From NCBI RefSeq assembly GCF_007830445.1, contig NZ_VLKR01000046.1:1-39487 (forward strand): a stretch of DNA of 39,487 bases, in the 5' to 3' direction. Made by a program: the position numbers and the translations under genes. Numbering within the stretch: the first letter of the stretch is position 1; every line of letters starts with the position of its first letter. Origin of the DNA: Sphingobacterium siyangense. Lineage in GTDB: Bacteria; Bacteroidota; Bacteroidia; Sphingobacteriales; Sphingobacteriaceae. The notes under the pieces are model-generated. The model was not told where the DNA came from, searched no databases, and worked only from the letters and a program-made list of their open reading frames with translations. Positions 1-7,143 of the stretch are shown here, one piece after another.

Positions 1-258
1 CACCGCCTTTTTTAAGATAGCGTTCTCTAATTCTGCATCCCGTAATCTCCTCTTTAGTTCCCTGATTTCTTGCTCTTCAGGACTCAATTTGTCGTTTTTA
101 GGCAATACGGTACCACCATTATATCTGGGATCCATGCGCCATTTACTTAATCTACTGGCATCCATGTCCAGTTCTTTTGCTGCTTCTAATACCGACCCTT
201 TGCTGTAAGAAAGCTCTACTGCCATTTTCTTAAAGGAATCGTCAAATACTCTTTTCAT
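1..258 (-). CDS. IS3-family transposase OrfA (partial, runs off the left edge)
   Basis: The minus strand reads in frame for 86 codons from an ATG at 258 to the window edge. It begins MKRVFDDSFKKMAVELS, continues with a helix-turn-helix (LEAAKELDMDASRLSKWR), and ends in a leucine-zipper-like stretch (EIRELKRRLRDAELENAIL). That is the usual layout of IS3-family OrfA: an HTH that binds the element ends, then a coiled coil for multimerisation. OrfA is normally joined to the DDE integrase OrfB by a -1 frameshift. OrfB would lie to the left, outside the window. The family call is firm; the subgroup is not determined. Confidence 0.88.
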   Translation of the reverse strand, partial: MKRVFDDSFKKMAVELSYSKGSVLEAAKELDMDASRLSKWRMDPRYNGGTVLPKNDKLSPEEQEIRELKRRLRDAELENAILKKAV

Positions 259-298
259 CTGTTAACAAATTTAAATCTATTTTTCAAATCTGTCTCCA
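1..298 (-). mobile_element. IS3-family insertion sequence, OrfA-proximal end
   Basis: Reading the minus strand, the element appears to begin TGGAGACAGATTTG at 298, 40 bases before the OrfA start. IS3-family elements typically begin with TG and end with CA. Right after this point the plus strand becomes the coding sequence of an unrelated gene tail, which supports the boundary. The target duplication (3-4 bp expected) cannot be checked because the other end is outside the window. Confidence 0.7.
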
Positions 299-299
299 C

Positions 300-542
300 T
301 CAAAGGTAGCAACTCCAAAGTTAATACAACTCGGAGCGCAAGCATCTCCACATGCCTGGGGATCGCTTCTCAAGAGCTACTATACAGCGCATTTAGCCGG
401 AGGGCTCGGAAATACCGTAACCATTGAAGGGGTTACAAGTACATCTGATGATGTGGATTTGTCGGGATATCTCGTCAAAGATGGGAAACTTATTCCTTCC
501 TCATCTGCAGGGTTCGGTATGCAGTTGCTAAAAAAGATTTGA
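300..542 (+). pseudogene. C-terminal remnant of an enolase-superfamily (mandelate racemase/muconate lactonizing type) protein
   Basis: An open frame of about 80 codons with no start runs from the IS boundary to a TGA at 540-542. The translation holds hallmarks of the C-terminal end of mandelate racemase/muconate lactonizing enzymes: QASPHAWGSLLKSYYTAHLA, a TIEGVT segment, a VDLSGY(L)VKDGKL stretch, and a terminal SAGFGMQLLKK. These enzymes abstract an alpha proton from carboxylate sugars or amino acids. The N-terminal capping domain and most of the barrel are missing here and presumably lie beyond the IS3 element. The substrate cannot be told. The gene is very likely inactivated by the insertion. 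Confidence 0.75.
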
Positions 543-622
543 AAGAAAGAAGCTTTGAATTATTTTTCAAACCTTTCAAAGTTTTGCAACGTTCATAGAG
601 GAGCGAACAATGGAATTTCTTA

Positions 623-718
623 ACCTTAACATCTTTACTAACCCGTGAAATAAATGTGCTGAAGCATATTCACGGCGATAAAGTATTGGTTAAGGCTATG
701 AAATACTTTTTAAAATTC
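623..718 (+). pseudogene. Possible relic of a LuxR-type HTH
   Basis: A start-less frame reads LTSLLTREINVLKHIHGDK, which resembles the first helices of a LuxR/NarL DNA-binding domain (consensus LTxREhEVLKLhAxG). The similarity stops after about 20 residues and the frame closes near 720. It could be a decayed regulator tail or a chance match. The same bases also form a nested hairpin (643-649 with 669-675, inner stem 657-659 with 664-666). Confidence 0.25.
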
Positions 719-751
719 CTTTAACTTTTTGTTGATCAAAATTTATTTCAA

Positions 752-1135
752 ATGTCTAATAAAACTGTAACCCAGAAGATAAATGACCATCTTGCGAATG
801 AACGAACTTTCCTTGCTTGGATCCGGACAAGCCTGGGCATTATGGGCTTCGGTTTTGTGGTTGTTAAGTTTTCACTATTTATTCGTCAGATTGAGCTCAT
901 TTTAAAAAAAGATGTAGTTGCAGGATCCCAGCATGAACATTCGGGTGCTGTTGGTGTTTCTATTGTAGTCATTGGAGCATTGACGGTTATTGTCGCCTTT
1001 TTTAAATATCGTAAAACAAACAAACAAATTGAAGAGGAGAACTTCGCTCAAACTTCAAATAGTATTACAATTGTGGCCATATTGATTTTTGTCATAGGTA
1101 TTATTTTGAGCTGGTATCTTGTCGACGGTCTTTAA
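752..1135 (+). CDS. DUF202 (YidH-type) inner-membrane protein
   Basis: This is a 127-aa protein of the DUF202 family. The signature LANERTFLAWIRTSL sits at residues 14-28, just before the first membrane helix (about 26-46). Two more hydrophobic helices lie at about 67-86 and 103-124. Length and three-helix layout are typical. The molecular function of the family is unknown. A separate ATG follows A/T-rich DNA without a Shine-Dalgarno sequence, as usual in Bacteroidota. It is flanked by the disrupted enolase remnant and a convergent MFS gene, so it looks like a single-gene unit. Confidence 0.85.
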   Translation: MSNKTVTQKINDHLANERTFLAWIRTSLGIMGFGFVVVKFSLFIRQIELILKKDVVAGSQHEHSGAVGVSIVVIGALTVIVAFFKYRKTNKQIEEENFAQTSNSITIVAILIFVIGIILSWYLVDGL

Positions 1136-1232
1136 GGAGATGCATTAGATCCAGTTCGCGCTGGAATGATTATCCAGGCTAACTAGATCTAAATTGTCGT
1201 GCATTGGCTATTTATAATACCGGCAAAATATA

Positions 1233-2414
1233 TTATTGCTGTGTACACTGTACCACGGTGATTTGATTTGTTGTGCCACGTTTTTCTAAAAACTGTCGTA
1301 GGGCGATCATCAGAAAGGCGAGAAACCCAAAACCCATCGTAAGCCAGGGCGAAAATTCTACACCTTTCGAAACGATAATCCAGCCACCTACGGTAGTTCC
1401 CAAAGTTACCCCGAGATTGCCAAATGAAGTCGCTAGACTATTGGCAAATTCTAGCGCCTCGGGAGCGGAAGAAATCATATAGGTAGATGCGTTTAAGAAG
1501 CTAGGAGAATAAAGAAATCCCCATAAGGCAATCGTACAGACCGTAGCGAACATATTGCCATCTGAAAAATACAGTAATAAAGGAATAATAAGTGTACCCG
1601 ATAAGAAGAATGCTGTGGTAAACGTAATATTTCGGTTGAGCATTTTCCCTGCCACCCAGTTGGCGATGACTCCAATAATACCAAATACAAATAGCATATA
1701 ACTAACCATGGTACTGTCCATATTCTTTGCTTTGTTTAAATATTCGGCGAAATAACTATAGGTAGAAAACCAAGCGGATACCATAAAGAAATTCATTGCG
1801 GTACTGACCATAAAAATGGGTTTGGTTAATATTTTCATCTGGCTGCCGTAGGATTTTTTTTCTTTTACAGGCAAAGGAGGAATAGCAAAATAGATTGCCA
1901 GCAGTGCTATAATACTGACAATGGCCTGTATCGTGAAAGAATATGTCCAGGAGTAGAGACTGGCAATGTAGGTGGCGAAGGGGACTGTTGTCACCATGGC
2001 AATTGCAACACCGCTAAAAACAATGCTCATAAGTTCATTTTCATTTTGCTTCCCCCCTTTTAAAATGGCGACAGACAATGCTGTCGCAATATAGACAGGT
2101 TGGAGAAAGGCAGGAAGAATTCTTACAGTAAGTAATAACCAAAAAGGAGGGGATAATGAAGAGACAATCGCCGTGACTAAGAAAATAGCGATGGCAGTTA
2201 ACATGACTTTCTTGCGGTCGAATCCCGAAGCCAACAATGTCATAAATGGCCCAGTTATGGCAATGATCAAGGCAAAAGCACTTAATAAATAACCTGCTTT
2301 GTCGATACTGATATGATAATGATCGGCTATTTGGGGCAAGATGCCAATAATGCCAAACTCGGTTGTGATTACTGCGAGAAAACCCAAAGCTCCGATGTAT
2401 GCGTATTTTTTCAT
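1233..2414 (-). CDS. MFS exporter of the DHA1 / AraJ-like type
   Basis: The 393-aa product has about 12 hydrophobic segments and no signal peptide, as expected for a major facilitator. The first helix carries FLAVITTEFGIIGILPQIA, and the loop after helix 2 carries the DRKKV signature (FDRKKVMLT) that replaces the classic GxxxDRxGRR motif in DHA1 proteins such as AraJ, SotB and YdhP. Members export sugars, arabinose-like compounds or drugs by proton antiport. The substrate cannot be read from sequence. It lies opposite the PanE-like gene, about 250 bp apart, and convergent with DUF202. Confidence 0.82.
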   Translation of the reverse strand: MKKYAYIGALGFLAVITTEFGIIGILPQIADHYHISIDKAGYLLSAFALIIAITGPFMTLLASGFDRKKVMLTAIAIFLVTAIVSSLSPPFWLLLTVRILPAFLQPVYIATALSVAILKGGKQNENELMSIVFSGVAIAMVTTVPFATYIASLYSWTYSFTIQAIVSIIALLAIYFAIPPLPVKEKKSYGSQMKILTKPIFMVSTAMNFFMVSAWFSTYSYFAEYLNKAKNMDSTMVSYMLFVFGIIGVIANWVAGKMLNRNITFTTAFFLSGTLIIPLLLYFSDGNMFATVCTIALWGFLYSPSFLNASTYMISSAPEALEFANSLATSFGNLGVTLGTTVGGWIIVSKGVEFSPWLTMGFGFLAFLMIALRQFLEKRGTTNQITVVQCTQQ

Positions 2415-2450
2415 AAATAAAAACTTGTTGTACGTGATTAATTATACGAG

Positions 2451-2458
2451 CAAATGTA
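2451..2458 (-). promoter_or_regulatory. Candidate -7 element for the MFS gene
   Basis: On the minus strand this reads TACATTTG, an exact match to the Bacteroidota -7 consensus TAnnTTTG. It would give a leader of about 30 nt before the start at 2414. No clear -33 TTTG sits at the usual distance. Confidence 0.4.
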
Positions 2459-2662
2459 AAGGCAAATACTTGCTTCTGGTTGTAAAGCAGCTATTTGTGT
2501 GTTACTAACAAATTTGTAAGTAATGGTAAAAGAAAAGTTGTTCCTGAATAATTGATCTCCGCCTGACATTGATAAGTTGTGTGTTGTCAAAAGTTCCTTT
2601 ATATTCACTTTAGATTTATTTTAGGGTTGATTACAGATAAGGAATACGAATTAAAAAAACTA

Positions 2663-3592
2663 ATGGAACAGCATATATTAATTGTGGGCCTGGGGGGAGT
2701 GGGCGGATATTTTGGCGGTATGTTAGCACGCAAGTATGAAAACACTGATATTCATGTCAATTTTTTGGCGCGAGGTAACCATCTTGAGGAGATTAACCAA
2801 CATGGTTTAAAGCTGTTATTAGAAAAGGGAAGTTTTACAGCGAAGCCTTATAAGGCTTCCAGTGAGGCTGAAAACTTCACAAAAATGGATTACATTTTTC
2901 TTTGTACTAAATCTTATGATCTTGAAGATTCTATGGCCTTAATAGGACCGTGTGTGAGTGCAGATACAGTATTTATACCCTTACAGAATGGAGTGGACAG
3001 TAAAGAACGTATCAACAGATATTATCCGAATAATTTGGTTGTGGATGGTTGCGCCTATATTGTGTCCCGGTTAAAGGCTGCCGGAGTAATTGAAGTGACA
3101 GGAAAATGGGGTACAATGAGTTTCGGATTGAATGGAGAACATGATGAAAGACTGGATAGGTTATATCATCTTGTTCAACAGGCTGATATCCATGTGAATT
3201 ATTCCGATGAAATTGAGAAAATAATATGGGATAAATTTATTTTTATTTCCGCTATGGCCACAGCTACTTCTTATTTTGATTGTTCTATTGGTCAGATAAT
3301 GGAAGATCCAAAGAAGAAAGATGCGGTTGTTAAACTTATTCAGGAGGTTGCAGCATTAGCTCAGGAAAAAGGAGTTGTTATTGCTGATCATATTGTACAT
3401 ATGACCTTGGACAAAATGGAACAAATGCCTTACGATGCGACTTCATCCATGCATACGGACTATCTTAATAAACGACCGAAAACAGAGTTGGCATCTTTGA
3501 CAGCTTATGTTATTCGTGAATCTAAAAAGTATAATCTCGAGACACCTGAATATCAACGCATGTTTGATGTATTGCGCCTAAAATCCGACTAG
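2663..3592 (+). CDS. 2-dehydropantoate 2-reductase family protein (ApbA/PanE)
   Basis: Starting at the ATG at 2663 the product has 309 residues, the usual family length. It opens with a Rossmann nucleotide-binding loop GLGGVGG (residues 9-15), so the longer upstream reading (from 2579) is probably not translated. The LQNGVDSKE segment carries the asparagine typical of the active site, and IIWDKFIFISAMATATS matches the region around the catalytic lysine. PanE reduces ketopantoate to pantoate with NADPH in coenzyme A synthesis. Bacteroidota often carry several paralogs with other ketoacid substrates, so pantothenate synthesis is not certain. It is a stand-alone gene. Confidence 0.8.
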   Translation: MEQHILIVGLGGVGGYFGGMLARKYENTDIHVNFLARGNHLEEINQHGLKLLLEKGSFTAKPYKASSEAENFTKMDYIFLCTKSYDLEDSMALIGPCVSADTVFIPLQNGVDSKERINRYYPNNLVVDGCAYIVSRLKAAGVIEVTGKWGTMSFGLNGEHDERLDRLYHLVQQADIHVNYSDEIEKIIWDKFIFISAMATATSYFDCSIGQIMEDPKKKDAVVKLIQEVAALAQEKGVVIADHIVHMTLDKMEQMPYDATSSMHTDYLNKRPKTELASLTAYVIRESKKYNLETPEYQRMFDVLRLKSD

Positions 3593-3696
3593 CTGTATTA
3601 AAATAGTTTGCGAGTTGGAAATTTCAATCGATAAGTTCCTCTGGACAAGCTTTTTTTGAATACAAAAAGTAGGTTTAGCTGTCAAAAGAAAGCTGA

Positions 3697-4746
3697 TTAG
3701 ATTTTATTTCCTGTAAGGCCGCTGAATTTATTGCCTCGATTGTCTTTATAAAAATCACCGTCCTTCTTAAAACTATTTGCATCTACTCCTTCAAGCAGCT
3801 TTTTTTGATAAAAGACATTTTTTGCGTCTTTTCCGAAATCGTGACCTAAAGGTATAAACGTTTTAATATCGACATTTGGAATTATTTCCTGATTATAATA
3901 CACATTATTCTTGTCTTTTGAATAGGAGTTGCTTCCATACACATCATTCTTTTCATCAATCGGGAATAACGCAAAGGAAGGAGCATTTACCTGTTCATAT
4001 CTGAAGCTTTTCCCCCTGAATAGGATCGTTTTGTTGTCAACACTAATATGATCCTGATCAAGTACACGAATTTTATCAATGGTCTTAAAGGACCTCGTTA
4101 TGACATCTGATCCCTGCTGAAATGGTGGGTAATAAATAGTATTGCCAATTCTCATGTAATATTTGTTTATGGCTTCAATGTTTCCGGAGTTAGCAACAAC
4201 TGCTTTAAAGGCACCTATATTCGGAGAGACATAAACTGAATCTTTATCCATTAAAAAATAGTCATTGACGAACGAAAAGGTTTTCCGATCTGCCTTTATC
4301 ATGTCATTACTGTAGAAGTAATGGTCCTTGTCGTGTGCCCAGTTTATATGGTCCTTTACGAGCTCATATGTTTTTGGATCTGCTCCCTGGATGATATTAA
4401 AGCCTAGGGCTTGATCGATATAATAGACATGAAAACGATCTTTTGGAATCTGATTGTCGACATAAAAGGAATTCTTGTCCACGAGTTTTTGAGTCGTGCC
4501 ACGAAAATATACCGCATTTTTGTCTTTAGCTATATCTTCTGACAAAACCTCAAACGATTTTGCATCAGCCTGCATTTGTGAAATGCCCAAACTAAACCAA
4601 TTTCCATTCTGACAATAAGCTATCTGCCCTTTTGAATCGATGAAGTAAGAACCGGATTTTTGTTTATCAACAGGTTTGCCAATATTTCGACAAGAAATAA
4701 AAAAGCAAAGTAAAATACAAGCCAGAAAAAAAGTGTATTTTTTCAT
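3697..4746 (-). CDS. DKNYY-repeat lipoprotein
   Basis: From the ATG at 4746 the product has 349 residues. An N-terminal lipoprotein signal (KKYTFFLACILLCFFISC) ends in a lipobox cysteine, which argues against the start 15 codons upstream. The rest is built from tandem DKNYY-family units such as DKNAVYFRG, DKDHYFYSND, DKDSVYVS, DKNNVYYN and DAKNVFYQ, each followed by a short D/K-rich strand segment. The family is common in Bacteroidota and proteobacteria and its function is unknown. It should be anchored at the outer membrane or periplasm. A -7-like element lies at 4811-4818. Confidence 0.82.
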   Translation of the reverse strand: MKKYTFFLACILLCFFISCRNIGKPVDKQKSGSYFIDSKGQIAYCQNGNWFSLGISQMQADAKSFEVLSEDIAKDKNAVYFRGTTQKLVDKNSFYVDNQIPKDRFHVYYIDQALGFNIIQGADPKTYELVKDHINWAHDKDHYFYSNDMIKADRKTFSFVNDYFLMDKDSVYVSPNIGAFKAVVANSGNIEAINKYYMRIGNTIYYPPFQQGSDVITRSFKTIDKIRVLDQDHISVDNKTILFRGKSFRYEQVNAPSFALFPIDEKNDVYGSNSYSKDKNNVYYNQEIIPNVDIKTFIPLGHDFGKDAKNVFYQKKLLEGVDANSFKKDGDFYKDNRGNKFSGLTGNKI

Positions 4747-4810
4747 TTTTGCATTGCATATAATCCTAGATTTATTATTTATTATACCCATCTATATAAA
4801 TTTACAACGA

Positions 4811-4818
4811 CAAAATTA
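4811..4818 (-). promoter_or_regulatory. Candidate -7 element for the DKNYY lipoprotein gene
   Basis: The minus strand reads TAATTTTG, an exact TAnnTTTG match. It would give a leader of about 60 nt before the start at 4746. Confidence 0.35.
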
Positions 4819-4850
4819 AAAAAACGAATTTTCAGTTTTCCGTTCCCTTA

Positions 4851-5225
4851 TTAAGGCAATTGCATAAAACTGGCACCAATGACTTTTAGTGTGTTGTCAA
4901 TGCGTTTCCATACCCTAAAATATCTAAATTTTCCTTCTAATGGTGCTCCCATTACCTTGCCTTTTGCCGTCATCGTAGTAACGGAAAGCGCGGTATCCCC
5001 AATTATTCTGATCTCATCAATTTCTGTTGAAGCATTTTCAATAATTATAGCCTTTGATCGGTGTGCATTTAGATCCATTTCTTTGGTTAACATTTGACCA
5101 TCAGGTGCTACAGCAACCAGGTCGTCATATAGGAGGAGATCAAGACCGTCTACATTACTGGCTAGCTGCGCCAAGAAAAGTTGGTTCTCTGCTTCTGCAA
5201 TTTCTTTTTTCGTGATTTTATCCAT
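4851..5225 (-). CDS. NTF2-like / DUF4440 domain protein
   Basis: This is a 124-aa soluble protein with the cone-shaped NTF2/SnoaL fold pattern: an N-terminal helix (EIAEAENQLFLAQLASN), the LLYDDLVAVAPDGQMLTKEM hairpin, then long beta strands ending in FRYFRVWKRIDNTLKVIGA. The spacing fits DUF4440 proteins, which include ketosteroid-isomerase-like enzymes and small-ligand binders. No catalytic residues can be assigned. It has no signal peptide. It lies on the same strand as the DKNYY gene, with about 100 bp and a separate promoter-like element between, so a shared transcript is doubtful. Confidence 0.75.
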   Translation of the reverse strand: MDKITKKEIAEAENQLFLAQLASNVDGLDLLLYDDLVAVAPDGQMLTKEMDLNAHRSKAIIIENASTEIDEIRIIGDTALSVTTMTAKGKVMGAPLEGKFRYFRVWKRIDNTLKVIGASFMQLP

Positions 5226-5430
5226 ATTCTAATTTTGCATTTATATTTCTATTGTTTTGATTTTTACTTTAAAAATAATAAATCTAGATATTATTCGGTT
5301 GACTATGAGACTGTATGCGACTATTTAAGGTTTATCTCGATCAAGAATTTCGTAATATTTTAATAATGGAGGTGAACTTGTTAAACTGCTAAGTTTAAAA
5401 TGAAGATGTTTTTCCTGTCGGAAAAATTAA

Positions 5431-6231
5431 TCACTTCTTTGGTTTAGGTAGTTCCTTAATCCATATATTCTTAAAATCTACGGGTTGACCTTCACTCTGT
5501 AATGCGATAAATCCACTGCTGAGCAACTTACCATCGATCTTAATTTTGGGGTCATATCCATTGGCTGTTCCACCTCCAATCTGAGGTCTTGAATATTCTA
5601 GTACGGTATCTCCGTTAATGATATGTTTGATTAACGAATCTCCTAATACAATCAACTCCCCTTTAACCCATTGATCACCATCATAGGTCTTCGAAGTAGA
5701 ATTTAAACAATGTGAGGAAGCTATTTTGCCCTGATAGACCACATTGGTTCCAGGAGAACACATATTGCCTGTAGGGCGGGGCTGACCATCGCTCAGTCCT
5801 CCCAAAAGTTGCATTTCGACAGAAATGGGCCAATCCTGTTCTTTCAACATGGTTCTGGGGTCCTGCGAATGAAACATAACGCCGCTATTACGAAGTGTAT
5901 AGGCGGGGGCACCTTTATGCAGCTCGCCTACAAATCGATATTCAAATTTTAAATGATAATAAGAAAAGGGTGTTTTATAATATAAATGGCCAAATTGATC
6001 ATTAAAATCACTATACTGATCATATCTGACCTTAATTATTCCATCTTCAACTCTAAACGTATTTCCGTAGTTCACCCCAACGTCATGATGATGAATTTTG
6101 ACAAACCAATCATTGATGTCCTTTCCGTCAAACAAGGATTTCCAGCCATTATTATCGCCCTGACCTTTCATTCCTGCGCATCCTGTAAAAATAAGACCGC
6201 TAGCTACTATTGAATAGATAATTCTTCGCAT
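5431..6231 (-). CDS. DUF1080 (3-keto-disaccharide hydrolase domain) lipoprotein
   Basis: With the start at 6231 the product has 266 residues. It begins MRRIIYSIVASGLIFTGC, a lipoprotein signal with a lipobox cysteine at 18. The mature part opens with the DUF1080 hallmark GWKSLFDGKDINDWFVK and keeps the family's YHLKFEYRF, NSGVMFHSQDP, SVEMQLLGG and GFIALQSEGQPVDFKNIWI segments. The fold is a concanavalin-like sandwich. Characterised members hydrolyse 3-keto-glucosides and related sugars. The expected oxidoreductase partners are not next to it, so the substrate here is open. The upstream ATG at 6264 would spoil the signal peptide. Confidence 0.85.
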   Translation of the reverse strand: MRRIIYSIVASGLIFTGCAGMKGQGDNNGWKSLFDGKDINDWFVKIHHHDVGVNYGNTFRVEDGIIKVRYDQYSDFNDQFGHLYYKTPFSYYHLKFEYRFVGELHKGAPAYTLRNSGVMFHSQDPRTMLKEQDWPISVEMQLLGGLSDGQPRPTGNMCSPGTNVVYQGKIASSHCLNSTSKTYDGDQWVKGELIVLGDSLIKHIINGDTVLEYSRPQIGGGTANGYDPKIKIDGKLLSSGFIALQSEGQPVDFKNIWIKELPKPKK

Positions 6232-6375
6232 TGAAGTGATATTTGGTTTAAAATTGGATAGCAAGATACGATATATTCCATTAAACTTTACAGTCTAAGA
6301 GATATCGTGGGCAGCCGTAGCTCATTGCCCTTAAGCGCTGGCTAGAGCATAATATGACAATTTAAACGATACTCA

Positions 6376-6738
6376 TCAAACTTTATTTGATTTGGAATAA
6401 TCTGTTATTCCAAGTTTGTTTCCGAATGGATCATTAAATTCAACCGCTAAACCTGTCATGATCTCAAATGGCTCGCTTAAAAATACGACTCCCTTTTCCT
6501 TTAAATATTCACATGTAGTTTTCACGTCGTCAACAGTAAACCAAATAGTCGGTTTGGTATGTTGTACTGTACTAAGAATGATTGCAGGTTCATTTTTGCC
6601 TATTTTGAACGCAATCATTCCCTTATCCGAAAAATCGAATTTAGTTTCAAGACCAAGTTGATTTCCATAAAATTCCTTGGCGCTCTCCAGGTCCTGTGCT
6701 GGTAGAAAGAAATTGTCGTAATCTAAGAGTAAGTTCAT
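6376..6738 (-). CDS. VOC-superfamily (glyoxalase/bleomycin-resistance) protein
   Basis: The 120-aa product holds the paired beta-alpha-beta-beta-beta modules of the vicinal oxygen chelate fold. Examples are FFLPAQDLESAKEFYGNQLG at the N-terminus, TIWFTVDDVKTTCEYLKEKG in the middle, and VEFNDPFGNKLGITDY at the C-terminus. Family members are metal-dependent isomerases, dioxygenases or drug-binding proteins. The classic metal-ligand pattern is incomplete, so it may bind rather than convert a ligand. It starts 5 nt after the stop of a small ArsR-tail-like gene, so the two are almost certainly co-transcribed. Confidence 0.82.
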   Translation of the reverse strand: MNLLLDYDNFFLPAQDLESAKEFYGNQLGLETKFDFSDKGMIAFKIGKNEPAIILSTVQHTKPTIWFTVDDVKTTCEYLKEKGVVFLSEPFEIMTGLAVEFNDPFGNKLGITDYSKSNKV

Positions 6739-6743
6739 GATGG

Positions 6744-6947
6744 TTACGCTTTAATTTGTGATAAGTCAACACCAAATGCTGTCAATTGGGATTCTCCGAG
6801 TTCGGTAATATAGAGGTCTTTATCGCTGGGATCTTTTTTTGCTAGCCAGCCTTTTGCTATTAATGCCTCCAATAAGAGCTGGCCGAGTTTTCCGCCGATA
6901 TGTTCGTAACATAATTTTGCGGACTTTACTTTATCGTAGTTTTTCAT
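6744..6947 (-). CDS. Small winged-helix protein resembling the C-terminal tail of ArsR-type regulators
   Basis: This is a 67-aa protein. CYEHIGGKLGQLLLEALIAK, followed by a basic wing and YITELGESQLTAFGVDL, matches from memory the tail found after the HTH in some ArsR-family regulators (CYDHLAGxLGVALxxALxxRG...LTxxGxxWLxxLGID). Here the N-terminal DNA-reading helix-turn-helix is absent, and the gene starts on its own ATG in front of the VOC gene. It may be a free-standing ligand-binding or partner domain, or a truncated regulator. I favour a real small gene because of the tight 5-nt junction with the VOC gene. Confidence 0.65.
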   Translation of the reverse strand: MKNYDKVKSAKLCYEHIGGKLGQLLLEALIAKGWLAKKDPSDKDLYITELGESQLTAFGVDLSQIKA

Positions 6948-7108
6948 TTTTGTTTTTTTACGTTGGGCTTAACTTTTGATTTATAATTTCTTAGCTATAA
7001 AATTATGAAAATGAAAGGGGCTGCAAAATGATCAAAATCATCTAATCAAGTGGCTATTTGACACAATGTAGCGTGTTATTCTTTTAGATTAAAAAAACAA
7101 AATGTACC

Positions 7109-7116
7109 TAAATTTG
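7109..7116 (+). promoter_or_regulatory. Candidate -7 element for the PF10136 gene
   Basis: TAAATTTG matches TAnnTTTG exactly and sits 27 bases before the ATG at 7144, so the leader would be about 20 nt. A TTTTAG about 21 bases upstream is a weak -33 candidate. Confidence 0.4.
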
Positions 7117-7143
7117 GTATCTAAATCAGGGATTTTATGATTT

